A stretch of DNA of 13,257 bases from CAZJDV01 sp964544865 (GTDB taxonomy: Bacteria; Chloroflexota; Dehalococcoidia; Lucifugimonadales; CAJWER01): NCBI GenBank assembly GCA_964544865.1, contig CAZJDV010000073.1, positions 1-13,257 of the forward strand, written 5' to 3'. Shown here piece after piece: positions 7,261 to 13,256 of this stretch; the stretch's first letter is position 1, and every line of letters starts with the position of its first letter. The notes under the pieces are model-generated. The model made no database searches. It was not told where the DNA came from and saw only the letters and a program-made list of their open reading frames with translations. Made by a program: the position numbers and the translations under genes.

Positions 7261-7722
7261 CTAGCGGCCCAGGGTGACCAGCGCGACTCCCGTGACGACC
7301 AGCACCGCCCCGAGGACCGTTCGCTTCGAAACCCTTTCGAACTTCTTAAGGAAGACATATGCTAGCAAGATCGATACGAGCGGGTATGCGCCGGCCACTG
7401 GGGCGACAAGGACTACCGGCGCGTCGGTCAGCGCGAGATTGAAAAATGCCACACCCCACGCCCCGGTCACTCCGGCGAGGGCCATGTGCAGCCAGGCTGC
7501 CCTTGGCGCACGGACCATGTCACTGTAGGCCTGGCGATTGAACAGGGCCGCCATGATGAGGGTGCCGAAGGTCAGGGAGAAGGAGGATACCACCATTGGC
7601 GAGGCGAACTCCGCCACGATTTTGCTACTGACTACCGAGCCCGCGCCGTAGCTCGCGGCAGATGCGAGCGCCGCGAGACTGCCCAGGCGTACCCGGCGGC
7701 TTTCAACTGAGAGAGTGCTCAT
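7261..7722 (-). CDS. Half-size EamA/DMT-family membrane protein, second of a pair
   Basis: 153-aa hydrophobic protein with one EamA domain, about half of a usual 10-helix drug/metabolite transporter (~290 aa). Five likely membrane helices: SLAALASAASYGAGSVVSSK, VVSSFSLTFGTLIMAALF, WLHMALAGVTGAWGVAFFN, VVLVAPVAGAYPLVSILLAY (with the Pro-containing end typical of EamA helix 4) and LGAVLVVTGVALVTLG. A short basic N terminus (SRRVRLGS) precedes helix 1, like the inter-domain linker of full-length DMT proteins. Its ATG overlaps the TGA of the upstream EamA gene (ATGA) in a different frame. The two may form a heterodimer, or they may be one gene split by a frameshift. The substrate is unknown; being inside a purine cluster makes a purine-related solute possible but unproven. 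Confidence 0.8.
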   Translation of the reverse strand: MSTLSVESRRVRLGSLAALASAASYGAGSVVSSKIVAEFASPMVVSSFSLTFGTLIMAALFNRQAYSDMVRAPRAAWLHMALAGVTGAWGVAFFNLALTDAPVVLVAPVAGAYPLVSILLAYVFLKKFERVSKRTVLGAVLVVTGVALVTLGR

Positions 7723-8141
7723 TCCTTACCCAGTATCATCGCTAGGCCGCCCGCGATGGAGACCGTGCCCAGGATAATGGGGGCGTTCACCGACTCCCCG
7801 GCGGCCAGGACCGCAAATGCGGCGGCGAACAGCGGCGAGATACCGACTATGGCGGAGGCTCGGGAAACGCCGGCCAACAGCGTGCCGGTGTAGTTGAGCA
7901 GGCGTCCCAGAGGGAAGTTGAGCGCCCCGGCCAGGGCAAGCCAGAGGAACACGACGCCACTGAGGCCGACGATCTCGCGGGGATGCAGGGCCAGCGCGAT
8001 CGACGTGGTCAGCGCGGTGCTGACCATCAGCGAAATGAGAGTGCCGGAGGTCGTGCGGATATGTGGCAGACCCAGTCGCGCGAATATGGCGGTGGCGCCG
8101 AAGCCCGTGGCCGCGAGCAAAGAGAGGACTATGCCGAGCAT
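7719..8141 (-). CDS. Half-size EamA/DMT-family membrane protein, first of a pair
   Basis: 140-aa protein with one EamA domain and about five helices: GIVLSLLAATGFGATAIFAR, LISLMVSTALTTSIALAL, VVFLWLALAGALNFPLGRLL, VSRASAIVGISPLFAAAFAV and IILGTVSIAGGLAMILG. The N-terminal GFGATAIFARLGL and the VGISPLF segment in helix 4 are typical of the first EamA repeat of DMT proteins. It starts at ATG 8139-8141; the frame runs back to a stop with no other good start, and no clear Shine-Dalgarno is visible. It begins 51 nt after the purQ stop and overlaps the next gene by 4 bp. Together the two products total 293 aa, the size of one complete DMT transporter. Confidence 0.8.
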   Translation of the reverse strand: MLGIVLSLLAATGFGATAIFARLGLPHIRTTSGTLISLMVSTALTTSIALALHPREIVGLSGVVFLWLALAGALNFPLGRLLNYTGTLLAGVSRASAIVGISPLFAAAFAVLAAGESVNAPIILGTVSIAGGLAMILGKE

Positions 8142-8192
8142 GAGGGTGGCCGAGAGAGAGCCGGGGCTGCGCCGGATGGCGGACGCCCCCGC

Positions 8193-8888
8193 TTAAACAA
8201 CAGCTCCGCTCATCAAGATCGACTCAACTATGCGCCGACCGTCCTCGCCGCCTATCAGGGTTTCGCAGCAGCGCTCCGGGTGGGGCATCATGCCCATTAC
8301 GTTGCCCTGCTCGTTGACGATTCCGGCTATATTGCCGATTGAGCCATTGGGGTTGGCCGCTTGGGTGACCTCTCCGCTCTCGTTGCAGTACCGAAAAAGG
8401 ATGCGGTCCTCCGATTCAAGCCGCCGGAGGGTATAGGGGGCCGCGAAGTAGCTCCCCTCGCCGTGGGAGATGGGGACGCGAAGCACCTGGCCGGCCTCAG
8501 CGGCGCTCGTGAACTGCGAGGCGGTGGTTTCGACGCGCAGGTTAACCCACTGGCAGCGAAACTCCAGGTGCACGTTTCGCATCAGCGCACCCGGCAGGAG
8601 GCGGGCCTCGCAGAGTACCTGGAAGCCGTTGCAGATGCCCAGCACCAGTTTGTCTTGTTGGGCGAACCGCTCGACCGCCCGCATCACCGGCGAGAACCGG
8701 GCGATGGCGCCGGCCCTGAGATAGTCTCCATACGAGAAGCCGCCGGGGAGTATCACGCAGTCGTAAGCCGACAGGTCGGTCTCTTGGTGCCAGACGTACT
8801 CCACCGGCTGGTGAAACACCTCTTTGAGGACGTGGAAAAAGTCGGTGTCGCTCCAGGTGCCCGGAAATACGATGACCCCGAATCTCAT
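8193..8888 (-). CDS. purQ: Phosphoribosylformylglycinamidine synthase glutaminase subunit PurQ
   Basis: Class I glutamine amidotransferase that supplies ammonia to PurL for FGAM synthesis. 231 aa, normal size. The start is the ATG at 8886-8888, giving MRFGVIVFPGTWSD as in the family; an extension to 8936 would add 16 unrelated residues. Catalytic triad visible: Cys86 in GICNGFQVL, and His203 with Glu205 in MMPHPERC. Other family motifs: LPGGFSYGDYLRAGAIA (about 48-64), HLEFRCQW, ISHGEGSYFA (about 140-149), YCNESG and NPNGSIGNIAGI. No purS lies directly upstream, where the spacer before yqeY holds repeats. Two EamA genes separate it from purL on the same strand. Confidence 0.96.
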   Translation of the reverse strand: MRFGVIVFPGTWSDTDFFHVLKEVFHQPVEYVWHQETDLSAYDCVILPGGFSYGDYLRAGAIARFSPVMRAVERFAQQDKLVLGICNGFQVLCEARLLPGALMRNVHLEFRCQWVNLRVETTASQFTSAAEAGQVLRVPISHGEGSYFAAPYTLRRLESEDRILFRYCNESGEVTQAANPNGSIGNIAGIVNEQGNVMGMMPHPERCCETLIGGEDGRRIVESILMSGAVV

Positions 8889-8941
8889 GCCGCACGGGAG
8901 GCGACGTGCCCTGCGAGGCCACACATAGTGCGACACTCATT

Positions 8942-9024
8942 CCAGTGCGTACGCGGGAGTCGGGAGGCGGCGCTGTCCCGGACAGTGCAGCATGTCCGGT
9001 GCGTACGGGGGAGTCGAGAGGGGG
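8942..9024. repeat. Two 29-bp imperfect direct repeats between purQ and yqeY
   Basis: Units at 8942-8970 and 8996-9024, offset by 54 bp, match at 25 of 29 positions around the core GTGCGTACG-GGGAGTCG. The first contains the palindrome GCGTACGC. Between them is the short palindrome CTGTCC-C-GGACAG. Conceptual translation gives the paired PVRTRESGGG and PVRTGESRGG typical of REP-like intergenic repeats. No gene occupies 8889-9096. Confidence 0.7.
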
Positions 9025-9039
9025 TTTTGCCTCCTCTCG
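9015..9039. repeat. 10-bp stem-loop in the yqeY-purQ spacer
   Basis: CGAGAGGGGG pairs with CCTCCTCTCG (one G-T wobble) around a TTTTG loop, merging into the end of the second direct repeat. No T-run follows on either strand, so it is not a typical intrinsic terminator. It may still end or stabilise the yqeY message. Confidence 0.5.
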
Positions 9040-9096
9040 TGGGGGCTTGGGGGACACCCTCAAACCCCAAAACTGGCGGGTGGCGGGGAGTGAATT

Positions 9097-9549
9097 TCAT
9101 TCGGCGGATTTCAACAGCTCCTGGACGATCCGGCTGACCGCTCGGCCGTCCGACTTGCCACGGACTTGGGGCATGATGCGGCCCATGACCTTACCCATGT
9201 CCCGCGGGCCCGTGGCGCCAGCCTCCTGGATTGCGGCCCGGGCCAGCGTGGCGATCTCCTCATCGGATAGCTGCGCGGGCATGTACTCGCGGATCAGCGC
9301 GAGCTCGGCCTCCTCCTTCTCCACGAGCTCCGGGCGGTTGCCCTTCGTGAAGGCCTCAATGCTCTCCTGGCGCTGCCGCACTTCCTTGCCGAGCACGTCG
9401 ATGACCGCATCGTCGTCCAGTGTCGTCTGCCGCGCGATCTCCTCGTCGTGGATCCGTGCCCGAAGAAATCGAATGACCGAGCGCCGGACCGTATTGCGCT
9501 TCCGCATGGCGTCCTTCAGGTCTTCCTGTAGTCTTTCGTCCAGCGTCAT
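9097..9549 (-). CDS. yqeY: GatB/YqeY domain-containing protein
   Basis: 150-aa stand-alone GatB/YqeY protein. The domain is related to the C-terminal tRNA-binding tail of the amidotransferase subunit GatB; its cellular role is not settled. Visible signatures: N-terminal MTLDERLQEDLKDAMRKR, a helical Glu/Arg-rich middle (EVRQRQESIEAFTKGNRPEL), EEAELALIREYMPAQLSDEE, and the strongly conserved C-terminal MGKVMGRIMPQVRGKSDGR with VSRIVQELL. Length matches the family (~147-150). It has its own promoter overlapping the 3' end of the preceding racemase-family gene; a weak AGGCGG lies before the ATG. Downstream on the strand is the repeat-bearing spacer and purQ. Confidence 0.93.
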   Translation of the reverse strand: MTLDERLQEDLKDAMRKRNTVRRSVIRFLRARIHDEEIARQTTLDDDAVIDVLGKEVRQRQESIEAFTKGNRPELVEKEEAELALIREYMPAQLSDEEIATLARAAIQEAGATGPRDMGKVMGRIMPQVRGKSDGRAVSRIVQELLKSAE

Positions 9550-9587
9550 AGCTGCCGCCTGGGTGTCATCTGATAGTGCCGCATCTG

Positions 9588-9617
9588 AGTATAGATTTCG
9601 GCCCGCCGGGGTGTCAA
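9588..9617 (-). promoter_or_regulatory. Sigma70-type promoter for yqeY, overlapping the end of the upstream gene
   Basis: On the minus strand there is a perfect TTGACA (9612-9617), an 18-nt spacer and TATACT (9588-9593), one base from consensus. The -35 box includes the TGA of the racemase-family gene (9614-9616). Predicted start near 9581, leaving a ~30-nt leader before the yqeY ATG. Confidence 0.65.
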
Positions 9618-10372
9618 GGAGCCGACTGGGCTGGGACCGAATCGCCGTAGAGCCTGCCCATCGCGGGCAAGACGCCGGGTCTGCCCGCCAGGCGCAGCAG
9701 CTCCCATACCGTCGCCTGCAGCGCGGTGACCACGGGCTTACGGATCTTGTTTTCGATCTCGTCGATGACCGCGGCGGTCCTCATGCTCGTGCAGCTGACG
9801 AACACGCCGTCGGTGTCGGAGCGGTCCACCTCGTCGTCGACCAGGTCGCGAATGTTCTCCGGCGGCAAGAGCTCTATGTCGCCCGGCATGTTCAGTCCCC
9901 GCATTCCCACCACCTCGAAACCGCTGCTCTCCAGAAACAAGCGGAGTTTCTCGTTGAGCGCGTCGCTGTGGGGCGACAGCACAGCCACGCGCCGTATCCT
10001 GAGATGGCGCAGGGCGGCGACCGCGGCCGTCGATGTGGTCGAGGCGGGGAGGCCGGTGGCGTCCGCGATCCGCTTGACTATGTCCGCTGCGCCGTCGATG
10101 CCACGGACATAGCTCGCGCTCGTGCGTCCGTAGATGATGGCGGACACGCCCAGGGGAGCGAGCCCCTTCGCAGCCTCCTCTATACTCGCGTCTTCCGCCA
10201 GCCCGAGGACACGCTTGAGGGTAATTCCGCCGTCCTCCGCCGAGTCGGTTTCGTGCGCGGTGGCCATCATGTGCAGCAACACCCCGGCCGGCACGAACCG
10301 GCGGGTCTCCTCGACGTCCTGCGGCGTCACCGGTCCCGGCCATACAATTCCGATACTGCGCGATGTTTCCAT
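9614..10372 (-). CDS. Asp/Glu racemase superfamily protein (maleate isomerase / arylmalonate decarboxylase / EutA-like)
   Basis: 252-aa cytosolic protein of the Asp/Glu racemase fold. Enzymes of this group normally use one or two active-site cysteines in the two pseudo-symmetric halves. Here the second-half site is intact: FVSCTSMRTA with Cys194, followed by IENKIRKPVVTALQATVWELL as in maleate isomerase, AMDase and EutA proteins. The first-half site reads IIYGRTSASY, with Arg83 (CGC) where two-Cys members have Cys in a CTS/CTA motif. A single Cys on this side is the arrangement of arylmalonate decarboxylase, not of racemases or maleate isomerase. AGGAG lies about 9 nt before the ATG. It starts 31 nt after the M24 gene, the same pairing as eutD/eutA in ectoine-utilisation clusters. 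The exact substrate cannot be told. Confidence 0.82.
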   Translation of the reverse strand: METSRSIGIVWPGPVTPQDVEETRRFVPAGVLLHMMATAHETDSAEDGGITLKRVLGLAEDASIEEAAKGLAPLGVSAIIYGRTSASYVRGIDGAADIVKRIADATGLPASTTSTAAVAALRHLRIRRVAVLSPHSDALNEKLRLFLESSGFEVVGMRGLNMPGDIELLPPENIRDLVDDEVDRSDTDGVFVSCTSMRTAAVIDEIENKIRKPVVTALQATVWELLRLAGRPGVLPAMGRLYGDSVPAQSAP

Positions 10373-10403
10373 GGGCCGGTACTCCTTTTGTCGTCGGGCT
10401 CCC

Positions 10404-11405
10404 TTATCTCACGAAAAGCCGGCGGTCCAGGCTGGTCAGGGGCTCGCAGCCGTCCTCGGTGATGACGGTCGTCTCGCTGAAGGCAACGCCGTACTCCCCC
10501 AGCCTGCGCAGCGCCACCGGGTGGTGGAACACCATCCCTTGCCTCAATGGTGTCTGGTTGCCGAGCGATATGCTGGCGGTGCCATCGGCCCAGCCGGGAG
10601 GGAAGCTGGCGCCGACCGCATAGGCGAAGACGCCGTGGAACACGAGGCCAGGTCCGGCCAGGTCGATTCCTTCCCAGCCTGCCCTGGCCACCGCGTCCGC
10701 CGTCACGCCGGGCCGCATGGCTGCGATCACCCTATCGAGGGCCGTCAGGCATGCGTCCGCCAGCCTGAGGACGCCATCGACGGGGTCGCCGATGGACACT
10801 GTCCGCATCGTTGGAGCGGTGTAGCGCTGGTAGCTCGCCCCCATCTCCATCAGGATGCTGTCTCCTCGGACGAGCGGCACGCGCTTGTGGGTCGAATGGA
10901 GCACGCCCGAGCGCCGGCCGGAGGTCACGATGGGCGATATGGACATGTACTCGCTGCCGGCATGGAACATGGCCTGCGACGCCGCGGCGGCGATGTCGTT
11001 GTCCATGCTGCCCTCCCTGGCCGCCTCGATGGCCACCAGCATCCCCCTGTCCGTGATGCCGGCGGCCCTGCGAAGATACTCGATCTCCTGAGGCGACTTC
11101 GTTACCCTCGTCGAGGAGACGATGCCGGATCCATCCACCAACCGCGCCTCGGGCAGGGCGGCCGAAAGGTCCTCGTGAGACTGCGCCGTGACCCCGATGC
11201 TTGCCTTCTCGATGCCGATCCGCGACGTGCCGAATCCCTGGTCCCGCAACACTCTAGCCAGAGACTCCTTGTGGCCCTGGCCATCGGCATAGCCGATCGC
11301 CCGGTCCAGCCAGGAGTGCAGCAGGGCCGTCCCCAGCTCTGGGGGATGGACGATGAGAGACGGCTCGTCCTCCAGCGGCAGCACGAAGCACTCGCCGCCG
11401 TACAT
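10404..11405 (-). CDS. M24/creatinase-family hydrolase (DoeA/EutD ectoine-hydrolase-like), main part downstream of an in-frame TAG
   Basis: Pita-bread-fold C-terminal domain plus the end of the creatinase N-domain. With the 11415-11615 fragment it makes a normal ~403-codon gene in one frame, broken by one TAG at 11415-11417 (codon 67); the ATG at 11403-11405 is internal to the family alignment and has no independent RBS. Motifs: STRVTKSPQEIEYLRRAA, SGVLHSTHKRVPLVRGDSIL, MEMGASYQRYTAPTMRTVSI, VGASFPPGW, GMVFHHPVALR and SETTVITEDGCEPL. The usual M24 metal ligands are replaced (DxG Asp by Glu, second Asp by Pro, EPG Glu by His), as in the non-metallo creatinase/ectoine-hydrolase-like branch rather than Xaa-Pro aminopeptidases. 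It could be an amidohydrolase of ectoine, creatine or a similar solute. It lies 31 nt before the racemase-family gene. Confidence 0.8.
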   Translation of the reverse strand: MYGGECFVLPLEDEPSLIVHPPELGTALLHSWLDRAIGYADGQGHKESLARVLRDQGFGTSRIGIEKASIGVTAQSHEDLSAALPEARLVDGSGIVSSTRVTKSPQEIEYLRRAAGITDRGMLVAIEAAREGSMDNDIAAAASQAMFHAGSEYMSISPIVTSGRRSGVLHSTHKRVPLVRGDSILMEMGASYQRYTAPTMRTVSIGDPVDGVLRLADACLTALDRVIAAMRPGVTADAVARAGWEGIDLAGPGLVFHGVFAYAVGASFPPGWADGTASISLGNQTPLRQGMVFHHPVALRRLGEYGVAFSETTVITEDGCEPLTSLDRRLFVR

Positions 11406-11414
11406 GGCGAAGCT

Positions 11415-11615
11415 CTAATAGCCGGACAGGTAGAGTACGTTGGACGGCTCTTGCAGCAACAGTACGTCGACGCCCCTCTCCCGCATGGCGAGCCTTACCC
11501 GGCTGAGCCGGTCCCGGTACTCCTCGACAGTGAACGCCAGCTCCCGGGGCAGCCCGGACAAGATGTCTCGGCCGGCCGGTCCGCCCGCCAGGCTGGGATG
11601 GAGCTCAACTGTCAT
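11415..11615 (-). CDS. N-terminal fragment of the same M24/creatinase-family gene, ending at the in-frame TAG
   Basis: 66 codons of creatinase_N domain: ELAFTVEEYRDRLSRVRLAM, RGVDVLLLQEPSNVLYLSGY, then TAG, after which the same frame continues SFAMYGGECFVLP as expected for the family. The start is ATG 11613-11615 with a strong GGAGG 7 nt upstream (11623-11627); a longer frame back to 11732 runs antisense-like through the gltX end and is not supported. A C-to-T change of CAG (Gln) to TAG would explain the break, since Gln after Gly-Tyr is common at this spot. miaB, nadA and fmdB also end in TAG, so TAG functions as a stop here. Either a pseudogene or a sequencing/assembly error. Confidence 0.75.
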   Translation of the reverse strand: MTVELHPSLAGGPAGRDILSGLPRELAFTVEEYRDRLSRVRLAMRERGVDVLLLQEPSNVLYLSGY

Positions 11616-11622
11616 TAGTCTG

Positions 11623-11627
11623 CCTCC
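11623..11627 (-). promoter_or_regulatory. Shine-Dalgarno of the M24-family gene
   Basis: GGAGG on the minus strand, 7 nt before ATG 11613-11615. It selects this ATG over the in-frame upstream ones, which overlap gltX. Confidence 0.7.
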
Positions 11628-11661
11628 GCGCGAGCGGTTCATATGCCGTCGGAGTCGATAC

Positions 11662-13122
11662 TCACAGCCTCGCCGCTGCGGCCTCGATGGCTGCGAGAGA
11701 CCGCTCCCGGCCCAGCACCTCGAGGGACTCAAAGAGGGGAGGGGACACCTTCAGGCCGGTGGTGGCAACGCGAATGGAGCCCAGAAGCTGGCCGACCTTG
11801 ATTCCCATGTCGTCGGCCAGAGGCCTGAGTGCGCCCTCGATCGAGTCGCTGTCGAAAGAGGCCAGTTCGGACAGCGCGACGGCGGCCCGGCTGAGGGCGG
11901 CCCTGGTCCCCTCGGCATCCATGCGTTTCTGGACGAGCTGCCCGGTGTCGTACTCCACGTTGTCGGCAAAGAAAAACGGAATCAGCGGCGCAGCGTCCAG
12001 GAGCGTCTTGAGCCGCTCGCGGATCAACGGCACGATTTTCACGAGGTACGATCTGTCGGGCTGGGCCGGTATCCCCTCGGGGGCGTGGCGTCCCCAGAAC
12101 TCCAGAAGCGCATCGGTAAGATCCTGGTCGGACATCTGCCGTATGTAGTAACCGTTCAGCCAGTTCAGCTTGTCGATGTTGAAAATGGCGCCGGGCCGTG
12201 ACACCCGCTCCAGGGAGAAGCTATCGACGAGCTCCTGTGCCGAGAAAATCTCGGTCTTGTCGTCCAGCGACCAGCCCAGGAGCACCAGGAAGTTGACCAT
12301 GGCCTGAGGCAGATAGCCCATCTCTCTGTACTCGAGGACCGTCGTGGTGCCGTGGCGCTTGCTCAGCTTCGATCTGTCAGGCGCAAGAATCACGGGTAGG
12401 TGGGCAAACAGAGGTGGCTCCCAGCCGAGGGCCTCGTAGAGTCTGACGTGCCTCGGAGCGCTGGACAGCCACTCCTCGGCCCGCAGCACATGGGTGATCT
12501 CCATTGCATGGTCGTCGACGATGTGGGCGAGGTGGTAGGTCGGGAACCCGTCGCTCTTTAGCATGACGAAGTCGTCCACCAGGCTGTTGTCGAACACGAC
12601 CATGCCGCGAACCAGGTCGGTCAGCCGCGTCTCCCCATGTAACGGCATGGCGAATCGCACAACCGGCTGGACCCCCGCGCTCTCTTGCTCGAGCCGTTCC
12701 TCCTCGCTCAGAAACCTGCATCGCCGGTCGTATCCGTCCTGCTTCTTGAGGCGCCGCTGCTCCTTGCGCATCTCCGCCAGCCGTTCGGACGAGCAGTGGC
12801 ACCGGTATGCGCCCCCACGCTCGATCAGCCCCTCCGCGGCGCGCCGGTACCGGTCCAGTCTTTGCGACTGAACGTATGGCGCGTGGGGGCCGCCGATGTC
12901 CGGCCCCTCGTCCCAATCGATCCCGAGCCACCTCAGTGCGTCCATGAGCTCCTCGACAGAGCCCTCGACCTCGCGGGCCTGGTCGGTGTCCTCGACGCGC
13001 AGGATGAAGCTGCCGCCGCTGCCGCGCGCGAGCAGCCAGTCGAATATGGCCGTACGAATGTTGCCGACGTGCGGCCCGCCGGTTGGACTGGGGGCGAACC
13101 TGACTCGAACTTTGTCTGCCAT
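11662..13122 (-). CDS. gltX: Glutamyl-tRNA synthetase GltX
   Basis: Class I synthetase charging tRNA-Glu (possibly also tRNA-Gln for the GatCAB route; discrimination cannot be read from here). 486 aa, normal length. The Rossmann fold has FAPSPTGGPHVGN, with HVGN (18-21) as the HIGH box, and DRSKLSKRHG, with KLSKR (252-256) as the KMSKS box. A zinc site is likely: CHC (108-110) and Cys135 in YDRRCR. Also seen: FILRVEDTD, FDNSLVDDFVMLKSDGFPTYHLAH, LRAEEWLSSAPRH, LLGWS and NIDKLNWLNG. The C-terminal anticodon-binding domain ends RVATTGLKVSPPLFESLEVL. It begins 32 nt after the stop of the partial RluD-like gene and ends 46 nt before the M24 gene, so all three may share a transcript. Confidence 0.97.
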   Translation of the reverse strand: MADKVRVRFAPSPTGGPHVGNIRTAIFDWLLARGSGGSFILRVEDTDQAREVEGSVEELMDALRWLGIDWDEGPDIGGPHAPYVQSQRLDRYRRAAEGLIERGGAYRCHCSSERLAEMRKEQRRLKKQDGYDRRCRFLSEEERLEQESAGVQPVVRFAMPLHGETRLTDLVRGMVVFDNSLVDDFVMLKSDGFPTYHLAHIVDDHAMEITHVLRAEEWLSSAPRHVRLYEALGWEPPLFAHLPVILAPDRSKLSKRHGTTTVLEYREMGYLPQAMVNFLVLLGWSLDDKTEIFSAQELVDSFSLERVSRPGAIFNIDKLNWLNGYYIRQMSDQDLTDALLEFWGRHAPEGIPAQPDRSYLVKIVPLIRERLKTLLDAAPLIPFFFADNVEYDTGQLVQKRMDAEGTRAALSRAAVALSELASFDSDSIEGALRPLADDMGIKVGQLLGSIRVATTGLKVSPPLFESLEVLGRERSLAAIEAAAARL

Positions 13123-13150
13123 GTCCTGATGGTACCTGAAGAAGGGACTG

Positions 13151-13171
13151 GGTGCTAGGTGCTAGGTGTTG
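13151..13171. repeat. Short heptamer tandem repeat (GGTGCTA x2 plus a variant)
   Basis: GGTGCTA, GGTGCTA, GGTGTTG in a row. The repeat contains the TAG stop of the partial minus-strand gene and lies just upstream of gltX. Confidence 0.7.
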
Positions 13172-13256
13172 GGTTCAGGGAGTCGAGGAAATCGTGAAGG
13201 TCGGGAGGGAGGTCAGATGTGAGAGAGATGGGCTTTCCCGATGATGGGTGCTCGAA
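13155..13256 (-). CDS. RluA/RluD-family pseudouridine synthase, C-terminal fragment cut by the window edge
   Basis: Only the last 33 codons are in the window: FEHPSSGKPISL, TSDLPPDLHDFLDSL, then NPTPST and TAG. The pattern F-x-H-P-x-(S/T)-G-x-x-x-x-(F/L)-x-x-x-L-P-x-D-L-x-x-x-L is the usual C-terminal end of RluA/RluD-type rRNA or tRNA pseudouridine synthases, which follow the catalytic core with HPxTG and PLPxDL. The catalytic HRLD motif lies outside, so the subfamily cannot be assigned. The last few residues are encoded by the heptamer repeat and are probably not conserved. gltX follows after 32 nt. Confidence 0.65.
   Translation of the reverse strand, partial: FEHPSSGKPISLTSDLPPDLHDFLDSLNPTPST

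Noticed and set aside
8889..8936. Upstream extension of purQ by 16 codons
   Set aside because: The added residues do not match PurQ, whose N terminus begins right at MRFGVIVFPG.
8906..10462. 518-codon plus-strand open frame
   Set aside because: It runs antisense to yqeY and the racemase-family gene, which have clear family motifs; its sequence is Ser/Arg-rich with no recognisable domain. It is a GC-rich shadow.
10134..11618. 494-codon plus-strand open frame
   Set aside because: Antisense to the M24-family gene, with no domain resemblance; long open frames opposite real genes are common at this GC content.
11616..11732. Upstream extension of the M24 gene into gltX
   Set aside because: Arg/Ser-rich sequence without family resemblance, and a good GGAGG sits before the ATG at 11615.
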